A DNA stretch of 64,000 bases, taken from Tuwongella immobilis. Its GTDB lineage: Bacteria; Planctomycetota; Planctomycetia; Gemmatales; Gemmataceae. Of this stretch, positions 8,097 through 17,722 are shown piece by piece; position 1 is the first letter of the stretch, and each line of letters begins with the position of its first letter. A program made the position numbers and the translations under genes. Below the pieces are notes generated by a model that saw only the letters and a program-made list of their open reading frames with translations, ran no database searches and was not told the origin of the DNA. Location of the stretch: positions 3,758,920 through 3,822,919 of the forward strand of contig NZ_LR593887.1 of the NCBI RefSeq assembly GCF_901538355.1, written 5' to 3'.

Positions 8097-9188
8097 TTAC
8101 GGATTCGCCAGCTTGGCAATGTAGACCGAATCTTCATTCAGCGTAATCAAATGCTCGCCATCGGCAGTCAGCACGAATCCACCCAAATGATGCGGAAACT
8201 TCCAGGATTTCTGCACCGCTCCTTGCAGCGTCGCAAAGATAATCTCGTCGTCGTCCCGATTCTTAACCAAGGCAATCAGCTTGGTGCCATCCGGCGTGAA
8301 CCGCACTTGTCGCACATTGGGACGGGGCGCGCGAAAACTTCCCAATTCTTTGGGATGTTGCTCATCTGTCCGCCAAATGCGAATGAGACTATCGCCATAC
8401 GAACCCGAAGCCATGAGCCGACCATCGGACGAAAACGCAACCGAGGCTACCGGCTTTTCGTGCTTCAGCACATCCAGCGCTTCGGGTGGATCGGTCGCAA
8501 GATCCCACATGCGCAAGGTCAGGTCATCCGCACCGGAGCTGGCCAACACCGCAGAATCCGGTGTGAAGGCCAAATCGCGGACATATTTTTCATGCCCTTC
8601 CAACTTGGCACGCAATTTCGGCGGCATCGAGCTGGCATCCCACACGCGAATCAGCCCATCCGAGCCACCACTGACCAGTGTTTTGCCATCGGGTGCATAG
8701 GCGATCGTGTAAATGGGCCCACCCGTATGTGCTTCTTTGATGATCGCACGGCTGGCGATCGGTGTGGCGGCGACGCTCCAGAAATGCAAATTGCCTTCCG
8801 CATCGCCCATGGCCAAGATGTTGCCGCTGGGAGAGTATGCCGTGCAGACAATTTTCGACGGGAATCGCTTGGTGAGAATGACCGATTTCAGCGAGGGGAT
8901 GCCATACAGTTGCAGTTTGCCATTGGGAGCGGTCATGGCAATCTGTTTATTTTCGGGGTGGACCGCCAGCGTATCGATTCGCCCCTCGGCCGCACCGAGC
9001 ATGACGAACAACTCACTCGAAAGATCGCTTGATGGCTTCAGAGACGCGGGTAACTTCACATTGGCCAACGCCTCGAATCCCGTCGTGGCTTTGGTCCCTT
9101 TGTTTTGTCCGGAAGTGGTCGCGGGCAGCGCAATCATGGTCATGCCCAACAAACACCCCAACCCGAACATTCGCCGCCAATCACTCAT
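8097..9188 (-). CDS. Secreted WD40-repeat protein
   Basis: A 363-residue protein starting at the ATG at 9188 (AAAGGAAG ribosome site), with signal peptide MSDWRRMFGLGCLLGMTMIA. The rest is a seven-bladed WD40 propeller. Clear repeats include YAPDGKTLVSGGSDGLIRVW, FTPDSAVLASSGADDLTLRM(W) and FSSDGRLMASGSYGDSLIRI(W). It has no kinase or protease domain, so it is probably a stand-alone extracytoplasmic scaffold. It is co-directional with the next two minus-strand genes but has a 35-base gap to the SGNH open frame and could be on its own transcript. It diverges from the transglutaminase operon across about 250 bases that must hold both promoters. Confidence 0.87.
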   Translation of the reverse strand: MSDWRRMFGLGCLLGMTMIALPATTSGQNKGTKATTGFEALANVKLPASLKPSSDLSSELFVMLGAAEGRIDTLAVHPENKQIAMTAPNGKLQLYGIPSLKSVILTKRFPSKIVCTAYSPSGNILAMGDAEGNLHFWSVAATPIASRAIIKEAHTGGPIYTIAYAPDGKTLVSGGSDGLIRVWDASSMPPKLRAKLEGHEKYVRDLAFTPDSAVLASSGADDLTLRMWDLATDPPEALDVLKHEKPVASVAFSSDGRLMASGSYGDSLIRIWRTDEQHPKELGSFRAPRPNVRQVRFTPDGTKLIALVKNRDDDEIIFATLQGAVQKSWKFPHHLGGFVLTADGEHLITLNEDSVYIAKLANP

Positions 9189-9442
9189 CGATCTTCCTTT
9201 CGTTTGGAGGACATCACGACCCCACTTGCGTAGTATAGCGTCAATCTTCTGACGTTGTCGACGTTCGCCGTGTTCCGTCGGATTGCCAAGTTGGGTCAAT
9301 CCGATTCCACCGCCGGGAGACGATTCGTGGCAACTGTTTTGGAACAAACACTTTACAGAGTCCGAAAGTTTCGGTCGAATAGAGACAACGAGCGTTTCTC
9401 ACGCACGCTGCGCGATTGATGCTACCGACTTGAAGGATTGCT

Positions 9443-12400
9443 ATGCCGATTCGTGTCGCGATTCACCATAAAACGACGTATCATTACGACCGTCTCGTTG
9501 CGCTCTCCCCGCAAGTGATCCGGCTCCGTCCCGCTCCTCATACGCGGACGCCGATTGTCTCGTATTCGTTGAAACTACAACCAAACGGTCACTTCCTCAA
9601 TTGGCAACAAGACCCTTACGCGAATTATCTCGCCCGCGCGGTCTTCCCCAATAAAACGCGGATCTTCTCCGTGGAAGTGGATGTCGTCGCCGATATGGTG
9701 GCGTACAACCCGTTCGATTTCTTCCTGGATGATTACGCCGAGAACTTCCCGTTCCAATACGAGGAATCGCTCGCGCGTGAACTCGCCCCATATCTCGAAA
9801 CCGCGCCGCTCTCCCCGCGATTTGAGAAGCGGCTGGCCGAGATCAATCGCTCGCCGCGTCGCACGGTCATCTTCCTTTCCGATCTGAATGCCGCGCTCCA
9901 ACGCGAGATTCGCTATCTGATTCGGATGGAACCAGGGGTGCAGACCTGCGAAGAAACGCTCGAAAAAATGAGCGGCTCCTGTCGCGATTCCGCGTGGCTG
10001 CTGGTGCAGTTGCTGCGCCATAGTGGGTTGGCGGCCCGATTTGTCTCCGGCTACCTCGTGCAACTCGTCGCCGATCAAAAATCGTTGGATGGCCCCAGTG
10101 GTCCCGCCAACGACTTCACCGATTTGCACGCCTGGGCAGAAGTCTATCTGCCCGGTGCTGGCTGGGTGGGACTCGATCCGACCTCCGGTCTGTTCGCTGC
10201 CGAGGGTCACATCCCTCTCGCGGCCACGCCAGAACCGTCTTCTGCGGCCCCCATTTCAGGCGGCGTCGATGAATCCGAGGTCGAATTCACCTTCGAGATG
10301 AAAGTCACTCGGATTCACGAAGATCCCCGCGTGACCAAGCCGTACACCGACGAGCAATGGAATCAGATCACCGATTTGGGCCATCAGGTGGACCGCGATC
10401 TGAATGCCATGGATGTGCGATTGACCATGGGCGGCGAACCGACATTCGTCTCGATCGACGACATGGACGGGGCGGAATGGAACTCCGCGGCAATGGGTCC
10501 GCACAAGCGCAAACTCAGTCGCACCTTGTTGGACCGTCTCCGTGATCGCTTCGGCCCCGGCGGGTTGATCCACATCGGCCAGGGCAAGTGGTATCCCGGC
10601 GAATCGCTCCCCCGGTGGACGATGGCGGTCTACTGGCGACGCGACGGAAAGCCGCTCTGGTTTGATGATTCGCTTTTTGCCGATGATGCCAAAGATTATG
10701 GCTTTGGTTACGCCGAGGCGCAATTGTTCGCCCGCACGCTGGCAAAACGCTTGGGCGTGGATCCCGACTTTGCACGACCGGCCTATGAAGATCCCGTCTA
10801 CTTCCTTCAAAAAGAAGGACGATTACCGGTCAATGTCGATCCCACGGACAGCAAACTCGACGATGCCGAGGAACGCGAACGACTCCGCCGCGTCTTCCAA
10901 CGTGGGTTAGACAACCCTGTTGGCTTCGTCCTGCCGTTGCAACGCGGCACCGGGAAAAGTGGACCGGAATGGCAATCGGGGCTGTGGATGCTGCGGACGC
11001 GGCATCTGATTCTGATTCCCGGCGACTCACCGATTGGTCTGCGACTGCCGTTGCCCAGCCTGCCGTGGGTCTCGCCAGCCGAATATCCGTACCAATATGA
11101 GCAAGATCCCAGTGTTGTGCGTCCGGATCTGCCCGATCCTGCCCGGCAACGGCATCTCACCCCGGCGCAACCGATCGAATCCGCCGATCGCCTCGAACTC
11201 CGTCGCATGGAAGAAGAGCGATTGTTGGAATTGGGCAAATCCGCGCCGTGGGTGATTCGCACGGCCTTGACCGTCGATCCCCGCGAAGGGCGAATGCATA
11301 TCTTCCTGCCGCCGATTCAGGTGTTGGAAGATGCGCTCGATCTCATTACGGCGATTGAAGATACGGCCAGCGCCTTGCAAATGCCAGTGGTGATTGAAGG
11401 CTATCCGCTGCCGTTCGATCCGCGGGTGCAAGTCCTGAAAGTCACCCCCGATCCCGGCGTGATCGAAGTCAATATTCACCCTTCGGCCAATTGGGACGAA
11501 TTGGTCCAGAATACCGAAGGGCTGTACGAAGAGGCTCGCCTTTCCCGATTGGGCACCGAGAAATTCATGCTCGACGGTCGCCACTCCGGCACCGGCGGCG
11601 GCAATCACATGATTCTTGGAGCCGCCACGCCGCTGGAAAGCCCGTTTCTGCGGCGGCCGGATCTGCTCAAGAGCATGATTAACTATTGGCTGAATCACCC
11701 CTCGCTCTCGTATTTGTTCAGCGGTCTGTTCGTCGGCCCAACCAGCCAAGCGCCGCGAATCGACGAGACCCGCGCGGATTCGCTCTACGAGTTGGAAATC
11801 GCCAACGGGATGGTGCCCGAGGCGTACCAAGGCACGATTCCGCCGTGGCTGGTCGATCGCATCTTCCGCCATCTGTTGGTCGATGTGACCGGCAACACAC
11901 ACCGCGCGGAATTCTGCATCGACAAGCTCTATTCGCCCGATTCGGTCACCGGCCGGCTGGGGTTGGTGGAGTTCCGCGGATTCGAGATGCCGCCGCATGC
12001 TCGCATGAGCCTGACGCAGCAACTCCTTCTGCGGACATTGGTTGCGCGATTCTGGAAGACACCGTACCGCGAGAAGCCGATCCGTTGGGGCACCCAACTG
12101 CACGATCGATTCTTGTTGCCGTTCTTCGCGCATCAGGATTTTGTCACGGTCTTGCGAGAATTGGCCGAAGCGGGCTACCCGATCCATCCCGATTGGTTTG
12201 CGCCGCACTTTGAATTCCGCTTCCCGGTCATTGGTCGCGCCAATGTCGATGGAATCGAGTTGGAACTGCGCACGGCCATCGAACCATGGTACGTTCTCGG
12301 CGAAGAAGGGGCATCCAGCGGAACGGTTCGCTACGTCGATTCTTCGGTCGAACGGTTGCAAATCCGTGTCAACGGTCTGGTGGGGAATCGCTATGTGATT

Positions 12401-12775
12401 GCCTGCAACGGCCGACGGATTCCGTTGACCTCAACGGGGACGCATGGTGAATTTGTCGCCGGCGTGCGCTACCGCGCTTGGCAGCCGCCATCGTGCCTGC
12501 ATCCGACGATTCCGGTGCATGCGCCGCTGGTTTTTGATGTGATTGACGTTCATGCTCAGCGTGCGATTGGCGGGTGTACGTATTCGGTCTCGCATCCCGG
12601 CGGGATGAATTACGAGAAATTCCCGGTCAACTCGCTCGAAGCGGAATCGCGTCGGATCAACCGCTTCCATGCATATGGCCATACTCCTGGCCCCTGTCGG
12701 GTGCCTCCGGTGGATCGGAATTCGGAATATCCATTAACGCTGGATCTCCGCCGACCGATTGAAACCTGGAGCTGA
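9443..12775 (+). CDS. Transglutaminase-like protein with DUF2126 domain
   Basis: A protein of 1110 residues without signal peptide, so cytoplasmic. The N-terminal bacterial transglutaminase half (residues 1-250) contains the Cys-His-Asp triad: C180 in [11 protein letters not shown]229 in [10 protein letters not shown] and D245 in GLDPTSG. The C-terminal 800 residues match the DUF2126 (COG4196) extension, with conserved [20 protein letters not shown] and [12 protein letters not shown]-like ([16 protein letters not shown]) segments. Family members occur in operons with circularly permuted ATP-grasp and alpha-E proteins. They are predicted to cut or cross-link peptides made by the ligase. GAAGGA sits five bases before the ATG. 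First gene of a three-gene operon. Confidence 0.9.
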   Translation: MPIRVAIHHKTTYHYDRLVALSPQVIRLRPAPHTRTPIVSYSLKLQPNGHFLNWQQDPYANYLARAVFPNKTRIFSVEVDVVADMVAYNPFDFFLDDYAENFPFQYEESLARELAPYLETAPLSPRFEKRLAEINRSPRRTVIFLSDLNAALQREIRYLIRMEPGVQTCEETLEKMSGSCRDSAWLLVQLLRHSGLAARFVSGYLVQLVADQKSLDGPSGPANDFTDLHAWAEVYLPGAGWVGLDPTSGLFAAEGHIPLAATPEPSSAAPISGGVDESEVEFTFEMKVTRIHEDPRVTKPYTDEQWNQITDLGHQVDRDLNAMDVRLTMGGEPTFVSIDDMDGAEWNSAAMGPHKRKLSRTLLDRLRDRFGPGGLIHIGQGKWYPGESLPRWTMAVYWRRDGKPLWFDDSLFADDAKDYGFGYAEAQLFARTLAKRLGVDPDFARPAYEDPVYFLQKEGRLPVNVDPTDSKLDDAEERERLRRVFQRGLDNPVGFVLPLQRGTGKSGPEWQSGLWMLRTRHLILIPGDSPIGLRLPLPSLPWVSPAEYPYQYEQDPSVVRPDLPDPARQRHLTPAQPIESADRLELRRMEEERLLELGKSAPWVIRTALTVDPREGRMHIFLPPIQVLEDALDLITAIEDTASALQMPVVIEGYPLPFDPRVQVLKVTPDPGVIEVNIHPSANWDELVQNTEGLYEEARLSRLGTEKFMLDGRHSGTGGGNHMILGAATPLESPFLRRPDLLKSMINYWLNHPSLSYLFSGLFVGPTSQAPRIDETRADSLYELEIANGMVPEAYQGTIPPWLVDRIFRHLLVDVTGNTHRAEFCIDKLYSPDSVTGRLGLVEFRGFEMPPHARMSLTQQLLLRTLVARFWKTPYREKPIRWGTQLHDRFLLPFFAHQDFVTVLRELAEAGYPIHPDWFAPHFEFRFPVIGRANVDGIELELRTAIEPWYVLGEEGASSGTVRYVDSSVERLQIRVNGLVGNRYVIACNGRRIPLTSTGTHGEFVAGVRYRAWQPPSCLHPTIPVHAPLVFDVIDVHAQRAIGGCTYSVSHPGGMNYEKFPVNSLEAESRRINRFHAYGHTPGPCRVPPVDRNSEYPLTLDLRRPIETWS

Positions 12776-12810
12776 TCGCCGATCCCGATTGGCCGTGAGG
12801 GGGATTCCCA

Positions 12811-15567
12811 ATGGCAACACCGTCATCGGCTGCCGATTCGCCGACGCCGTCCAACGATCGCCCGAACTCTTCGGAGTCTCGGGAATCGTCGGAACTGGCG
12901 CCGGCTTCGCCACCGACATTATCACCGGAAGCCGCATTGCAGTCGCAGCAACTTCCCGGAATGGCCCAAGAACAGCAGTTGAGCGTGCCGCTTCCGCCGA
13001 GTGCGCCCCGCCCCGCCGCATCGCCCAAAACCCCCGTCACCCCGTGGGATTATTCGGCCCCGCACGGGTTCTTCGACGAAGTTCACGATGCCGCGGGTGC
13101 GCCCCGTCCCCACTGGCAACCCCTGCTCCAGGCACTGGATGCACTCGGGCCGGACGACTTCGCCAAACGCTGGGAAGAAGGTCTCCGCGTCCTCCAATCC
13201 AACGGCGTCACCTACAACGTCTACGGTGATCCAAATGGCATGGAACGCCCCTGGGCACTCGATCCGATTCCGCTGATGATCTCCGCAGCCGACTGGCGGA
13301 CGATTGAGCAAGCCGTCCAACAACGTGCGACGCTGTTGAATCTGATTCTTGCCGACCTGCTTGGCCCGCAAACGCTGATTCACGAACGCCTGTTGCCCCC
13401 CGAATTGGTGTTCGCCCATAGCGGATTCTTGCGTCCCTGCCATGGTCATGCGAATGCCCCATCGGTCTATTTGAACTTGTACGCCGCGGAAGTCGTGCGA
13501 TCCCCCGAAGGCCAATGGTGGATTATGGGCGACCGCACGCAATCGCCATCGGGTGCGGGTTACGCGCTTGAAAATCGGGTGGTGCTATCGCGGATGATGC
13601 CGGATGTCCTGCACGATTGCAGCGTGCGTGGCCTGGGAACGTATGTGCAAGACCTGCGGGAAATGCTCGTCAATCTCGCCCGCACCAATCGCGATAATCC
13701 GCGCATCGTGTTGTGGACGCCCGGTCCGTACAACGAAACCTACTTCGAGCATGCGTACCTCGCCCGGCATCTGGGCATCACCCTCGTCGAAGGCGGCGAT
13801 CTGACCGTCCGCGATAATGTTGTCTACCTGAAAACGCTCAGTGGATTGCTGCCCGTCGATGTGATTCTTCGACGGCTCGATGACAGTTTCTGCGATCCGC
13901 TTGAACTGCGCGGCGATTCCACACTGGGGATTCCCGGGTTGGTCCAAGCGATCCGTTCGGGACAGGTGATGGTCGCCAATGCGCTGGGCACTGGCCTGCT
14001 GGATACTCCGGCGATTATGGCGTTTCTGCCGATTCTGTGCCGACGATTGCTCGGCGAGGAACTCAAGATTCCGTCCGTGGCGACGTGGTGGTGTGGCCAT
14101 CAGCAGCCATTGCAATATGTGCTGGATCATCTCGATACCCTAGTCATCAAGCCAGCGTTCTCCAACACACGGAATCAATCGTTGTTCCCGGCTCGGATGT
14201 CTGCCGCCGAAAAAGCTGCGCTACGAGCGAAGATTCAAGCCCATCCGCACCAATGGGTTGCGCAAGAAACCGTGAAGCTGGCCACCTCGCCAATCTGGGA
14301 GCAATCGCATTTCGATGCACGGCATTGGATGCTTCGCGTGCATGCCGTGTCAAACCCGAATGGCTATCGCGTGATGGCCGGTGGGCTGACTCGCTTTTCG
14401 GCGATGCCGCAAACGCAAGAAGTGTCGATGCAGCGTGGCGGTGGCAGCAAAGATACCTGGGTGTTGGGCGATGCCCCGGTGATGCCGCCGATGCGCCCGC
14501 GCCGCGCGGCCCCGACTCGGCCCATCGATATCAATCGCTCCAGCTTTGATCTGCCAAGCCGCGTTGCCGACAATCTTTACTGGTTGGGTCGCTACATCGA
14601 GCGAGTGGAATCCGATGTGCGGATTCTTCGCGTGGCGTTGAACCGATTCGCCGAACAGTGGACCGACACACCGACTTCGTCGCTGAATGTCGTCCTCCAA
14701 ATGCTCATGCGATTGAATATCGTCCCCGATGACCTCCTTGCTCGACCGCATGAAGACAATCGGGACCGGATTCAACAAGAATTGCTCTCCGTGATTCTCG
14801 ATCCGAATCGGCCCGGCAATCTGCAAGACACGGTCAATCGGGTCTTTCGCATCGCTTGGCTCGTTCGAGATCGAATCTCGAAAGACGCCTGGAATGTGCT
14901 GAATCAATTGGATCAGGCGTTCGCGCAACCCGAACTGCTGGAATCACTTGAGGTGAGTTCCGCTATGGAACTTCTCGACCAAGCGATTGTCAATCTGATG
15001 GCATTCAGCGGTCTGGTTGCCGAGAGCATGACCCGCAGTCAGGGGTGGCGATTTTTGGATATCGGCCGGCGCATCGAATGGGCCATGCAAAAAACCGAGC
15101 GATTGTACGTTAGTCTGGTCGATGCCACCGATCAGGAACTCGACCAATTGCAATTGCTGCTGGAGTTGGGCGATTCGTCGATGACCTATCGGGCCCGCTA
15201 TTTGACGTTGCTTCAGACGGATTTGGTGCTGGATCTACTGCTCATCGACGAAGCCAATCCGCGATCGATCGGCTTCCAGTTGGCGCGGTTGCACGAGCAT
15301 ATTGAGAATCTGCCGTATCGTCCGGGTGATGCCCGACGGTCGCCGGAATCACGGCTCGCGCTCGATTCCCTGACAAAAATTCGCCTTGCGGATGTGGATG
15401 AACTGATCTGGACCGACGCGTCTGGACATCGCCCGCATCTGAATCGCTTGCTGGCCCGATTGCGAGCCAACTTGCCGAATCTTTCCGATGCGCTGACCGC
15501 CAGTTACCTCAGCTATGCCGTCCCGATTCGCTCATTGACGGCTACTTCGCCCGAGCCTGTGCCATGA
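12811..15567 (+). CDS. Circularly permuted ATP-grasp ligase fused to alpha-E domain
   Basis: A 918-residue fusion of two proteins that are often encoded separately (COG2308 and COG2307). Residues 1-75 are a Pro/Ser-rich, probably disordered leader. Residues about 100-560 are the circularly permuted type 2 ATP-grasp (DUF404/DUF407): FDEVHDAAGAPRPHW, VYLNLYAAEVVRSPEGQWWI, LVEGGDLTVRDN and LVIKPAF, the last resembling an ATP-grasp lysine strand. Residues about 575-905 are the all-helical alpha-E domain (DUF403), starting LPSRVADNLYWLGRYIERVE. Iyer and colleagues predicted such sets to be ATP-dependent peptide ligases (amide-bond formation). It lies 35 bases after the DUF2126 gene, and its stop overlaps the next start (ATGA). 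Confidence 0.9.
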   Translation: MATPSSAADSPTPSNDRPNSSESRESSELAPASPPTLSPEAALQSQQLPGMAQEQQLSVPLPPSAPRPAASPKTPVTPWDYSAPHGFFDEVHDAAGAPRPHWQPLLQALDALGPDDFAKRWEEGLRVLQSNGVTYNVYGDPNGMERPWALDPIPLMISAADWRTIEQAVQQRATLLNLILADLLGPQTLIHERLLPPELVFAHSGFLRPCHGHANAPSVYLNLYAAEVVRSPEGQWWIMGDRTQSPSGAGYALENRVVLSRMMPDVLHDCSVRGLGTYVQDLREMLVNLARTNRDNPRIVLWTPGPYNETYFEHAYLARHLGITLVEGGDLTVRDNVVYLKTLSGLLPVDVILRRLDDSFCDPLELRGDSTLGIPGLVQAIRSGQVMVANALGTGLLDTPAIMAFLPILCRRLLGEELKIPSVATWWCGHQQPLQYVLDHLDTLVIKPAFSNTRNQSLFPARMSAAEKAALRAKIQAHPHQWVAQETVKLATSPIWEQSHFDARHWMLRVHAVSNPNGYRVMAGGLTRFSAMPQTQEVSMQRGGGSKDTWVLGDAPVMPPMRPRRAAPTRPIDINRSSFDLPSRVADNLYWLGRYIERVESDVRILRVALNRFAEQWTDTPTSSLNVVLQMLMRLNIVPDDLLARPHEDNRDRIQQELLSVILDPNRPGNLQDTVNRVFRIAWLVRDRISKDAWNVLNQLDQAFAQPELLESLEVSSAMELLDQAIVNLMAFSGLVAESMTRSQGWRFLDIGRRIEWAMQKTERLYVSLVDATDQELDQLQLLLELGDSSMTYRARYLTLLQTDLVLDLLLIDEANPRSIGFQLARLHEHIENLPYRPGDARRSPESRLALDSLTKIRLADVDELIWTDASGHRPHLNRLLARLRANLPNLSDALTASYLSYAVPIRSLTATSPEPVP

Positions 15568-16448
15568 GATACATGATTCGCCATACGACGATCTATCGCT
15601 ATGCCGCACCGGTGGGGGGCTGTCACAATCTGGTCCATCTCACGCCACGAAACGATCGCAACCAGCGGCTATTGTTCTGCGATTTGTTAGTCACTCCGAT
15701 GCCGGAGACCGTGACCCGATTCACCGATTTTTTCGGGAACGATGTCACCTTCTTCAGCATCCACGAGCCGCACGATCAGCTGCAAGTGACGGCCTTGAGC
15801 CGAGTTGCGGTCGATCGCACGGATCGCGGTGACCTCTCCGCGTCGCTCCCCTGGGAACAAGTCACGCAATATGTGCGCAACGCGAACAGCCGCGAGGGGT
15901 TGGATGCGTTTCAATACCTGTACGATTCGCCGTTCGTCAAAGCGAATCCGTTATTGCTCGATTACACCCGCGAATCGTTCAAACCGGGGCGTGCGCTGTT
16001 GGCTGCCGTCTGGGACTTGAACCATCGCATTTTCAAAGACTTCAAATACAGTCCCATGACAACCACCTTGGCGACGCCGGTGGAAGAAGTGTTTCGTTCG
16101 CGTCGGGGCGTCTGTCAGGACTTTGCTCATCTGATGATTGCGTGCATGCGGTCGATTGGCATCGCCGCCCGCTATGTCAGTGGCTATCTGCGGACGACGC
16201 CCGCGAAGGATTCGCGTGGCAACCTTCTGATTGGCGCAGATGCATCTCATGCGTGGGTTTCGGTCTTTGATCCGCACCGCGGTTGGGTCGATTTCGACCC
16301 CACGAACGATCTGATGCCTTCCGATCAGCACATTACCTTGGGTTGGGGCCGCGATTACGATGATGTCAGCCCGATTAAGGGTGTGATTCTCGGCGGTGGC
16401 CAGCATCGATTGGAAGTGGGTGTTGAGGTGAAACCCGTCGAAGTCTGA
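15564..16448 (+). CDS. Transglutaminase family protein
   Basis: A cytoplasmic 294-residue protein of the COG1305 type: an N-terminal beta domain (residues 1-150) then the papain-like transglutaminase core. The catalytic triad is complete: C184 in RGVCQDFAHLM, H229 in ASHAWVSVF and D245 in WVDFDPTND. It begins with ATG overlapping the ligase stop and closes the operon. Together with the DUF2126 protein it gives two different transglutaminase-type enzymes per ligase. The accepted reading for such operons is peptide synthesis by ATP-grasp plus processing by the transglutaminases, but no product is known. Confidence 0.9.
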   Translation: MRYMIRHTTIYRYAAPVGGCHNLVHLTPRNDRNQRLLFCDLLVTPMPETVTRFTDFFGNDVTFFSIHEPHDQLQVTALSRVAVDRTDRGDLSASLPWEQVTQYVRNANSREGLDAFQYLYDSPFVKANPLLLDYTRESFKPGRALLAAVWDLNHRIFKDFKYSPMTTTLATPVEEVFRSRRGVCQDFAHLMIACMRSIGIAARYVSGYLRTTPAKDSRGNLLIGADASHAWVSVFDPHRGWVDFDPTNDLMPSDQHITLGWGRDYDDVSPIKGVILGGGQHRLEVGVEVKPVEV

Positions 16449-16473
16449 TCGCCCTGCCGCCAATCCGCCGCGC

Positions 16474-16507
16474 ATCCCGAGCGACTCGCTGGAGTTTCTC
16501 GGGATGT
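16474..16507 (+). terminator. Hairpin after the ATP-grasp/transglutaminase operon
   Basis: Stem CATCCCGAG/CTCGGGATG (9 pairs, 16-base loop) 26 bases after the operon's last stop codon, followed by TGTTCGTT rather than a solid T run. Probable operon end. Confidence 0.55.
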
Positions 16508-16628
16508 GTTCGTTGGGTAGCGGATTTTTTCGAGACCGAGACATTGTTCTTGACAGCCGCGAGAGATCGCATAGGATGTGAAAAGACTGAGACTGAATCT
16601 CAATCTGCCTACGGGAATGGGATCTGCA

Positions 16629-16865
16629 ATGAGTTGCTCACCTTCCGGCTGCTCGGGCTGCCAAGGCCCCTATTTGTGTCACTGCCTCAAAATTCATGAG
16701 TCGACCATCACCGATGCGGTGGTCACACTCGGACTACGCACCGTCCGGGAAATCTGCCAACAAACCGGCGCGGGGGGCGGCTGCATGGCCTGCCATCGCA
16801 AAATCGCCCGGGTGATTGAAGCGTGCTGCGCCACCCAATCACGGACATCGTTAGCCGTCGGCTGA
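16629..16865 (+). CDS. Bfd-like [2Fe-2S] ferredoxin
   Basis: A small protein (78 residues from the ATG at 16629, MSCSPSGCSG; a start at 16617 would add four). The bacterioferritin-associated ferredoxin cluster pattern is clear: C17-x-C19 (LCHCLKIHES), 32 residues, then C52-x2-C55 (GGGCMACHRKI), with the helical segment ITDAVVTLGLRTVREICQQT between. Bfd family proteins donate electrons to ferritin to release stored iron, or act in nitrite reductase and NifU-like proteins. Convergence with a bacterioferritin gene 100 bases downstream makes the iron-release role likely. Unusual: three further cysteines (C3, C8, C11) precede the domain. Confidence 0.8.
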   Translation: MSCSPSGCSGCQGPYLCHCLKIHESTITDAVVTLGLRTVREICQQTGAGGGCMACHRKIARVIEACCATQSRTSLAVG

Positions 16866-16893
16866 TTCCTGATTTCATTCAGCAAAAGAATAA

Positions 16894-16936
16894 CCCCCGA
16901 AACCCGCCTGCTTCAACAGCCAGGCGAATTCGGGGG
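16894..16936. terminator. Bidirectional terminator between bfd-like and bacterioferritin genes
   Basis: Composite hairpin with outer stem CCCCCGAA/TTCGGGGG and inner stem CGCCTG/CAGGCG in the 102-base convergent gap. The arms carry no long T run. It serves the ends of both genes. Confidence 0.65.
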
Positions 16937-16966
16937 GATGGTGCCGACTCCGAAGACCAAGTGGGA

Positions 16967-17452
16967 TCAATGCCCGCCTTCGTCTTCACCGATTTGCGTT
17001 TGCAGATAGTTCTGAATCCCGACCTTTTCGATCAAATCCAACTGCGTTTCCAGCCAATCGACGTGTTCTTCCGAATCGACCAGAATCGGGGCGATCAATT
17101 CGCGGGTTCCGTTATCCTTCAGATCCGAGCAAAGCTTGATGAGTTCGTTGTACTTGGCAACGCCGCTTCGCTCGAGGGCGAGATCATTGCGGAATTGTTC
17201 CGGCACATCCGAACCAACGCGGATGACATCGTAGCGGGCGATTTCGGGAACGCCTTCCAGGAACAGAATGCGATCGATCAGCTTTTCGGCGTGGCGCATT
17301 TCGCCCATCGATTCGGAATAGTGCTTGGCGGCCAGCCGATTCAGGCCCCAATTCTTGCACATCTTCGCTTGACAGAAATATTGATTAATGGCGGTCAACT
17401 CGATGGTCAACGCCCAGTTCAACCCGTCGATAATTTCGTCGTGGCCCTTCAT
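16967..17452 (-). CDS. bfr: Bacterioferritin
   Basis: A 161-residue ferritin-fold subunit (start at 17452, AAGGAG five bases upstream). Compared by eye with E. coli Bfr it keeps ferroxidase ligands E18, E51, H54, E94 and H130 and the heme-ligand methionine M52. Segments such as ELTAINQYF, EMRHAEKLIDRILFLEG and DWLETQLDLIEKVG are diagnostic. One difference stands out: the position of E. coli E127, three residues before H130, is serine (DSEEH). Bacterioferritin oxidises Fe(II) and stores it as a mineral in a 24-mer. The facing Bfd-like gene would supply electrons for release. No iron-responsive operator was recognised upstream. Confidence 0.92.
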   Translation of the reverse strand: MKGHDEIIDGLNWALTIELTAINQYFCQAKMCKNWGLNRLAAKHYSESMGEMRHAEKLIDRILFLEGVPEIARYDVIRVGSDVPEQFRNDLALERSGVAKYNELIKLCSDLKDNGTRELIAPILVDSEEHVDWLETQLDLIEKVGIQNYLQTQIGEDEGGH

Positions 17453-17722
17453 CGCAGCTCCTTGGTTCAAAATCGATTCCTACCGCTCAGCATAGGCCAG
17501 TTCCACTCTTCTGACGACCGAATTTCCAGCGATGCGATCACATCTCAGCAAGATTTAGGGAGTTTGCCAACAAGCATGCGATTGCATCTCAAACGCATTG
17601 CCCGCACGGAGGAAGCGTCGATTTTCGAGAAATTTTTGCTTGATCGGATTCTCACCGTGACCGACACTGAGCCTCACCGATTTCCATTCCCCGGAAGGCT
17701 CCGTGACAAAGGATCGATTCTC

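Noticed and set aside
11027-12361. 444-residue minus-strand frame inside the DUF2126 gene
   Set aside because: Shadow of the coding frame opposite it; no motif, no ribosome site.
16823-17722. Upstream extension of the SGNH hydrolase frame
   Set aside because: It lies antisense to bacterioferritin; the ATG at 17723 opens a proper signal peptide.
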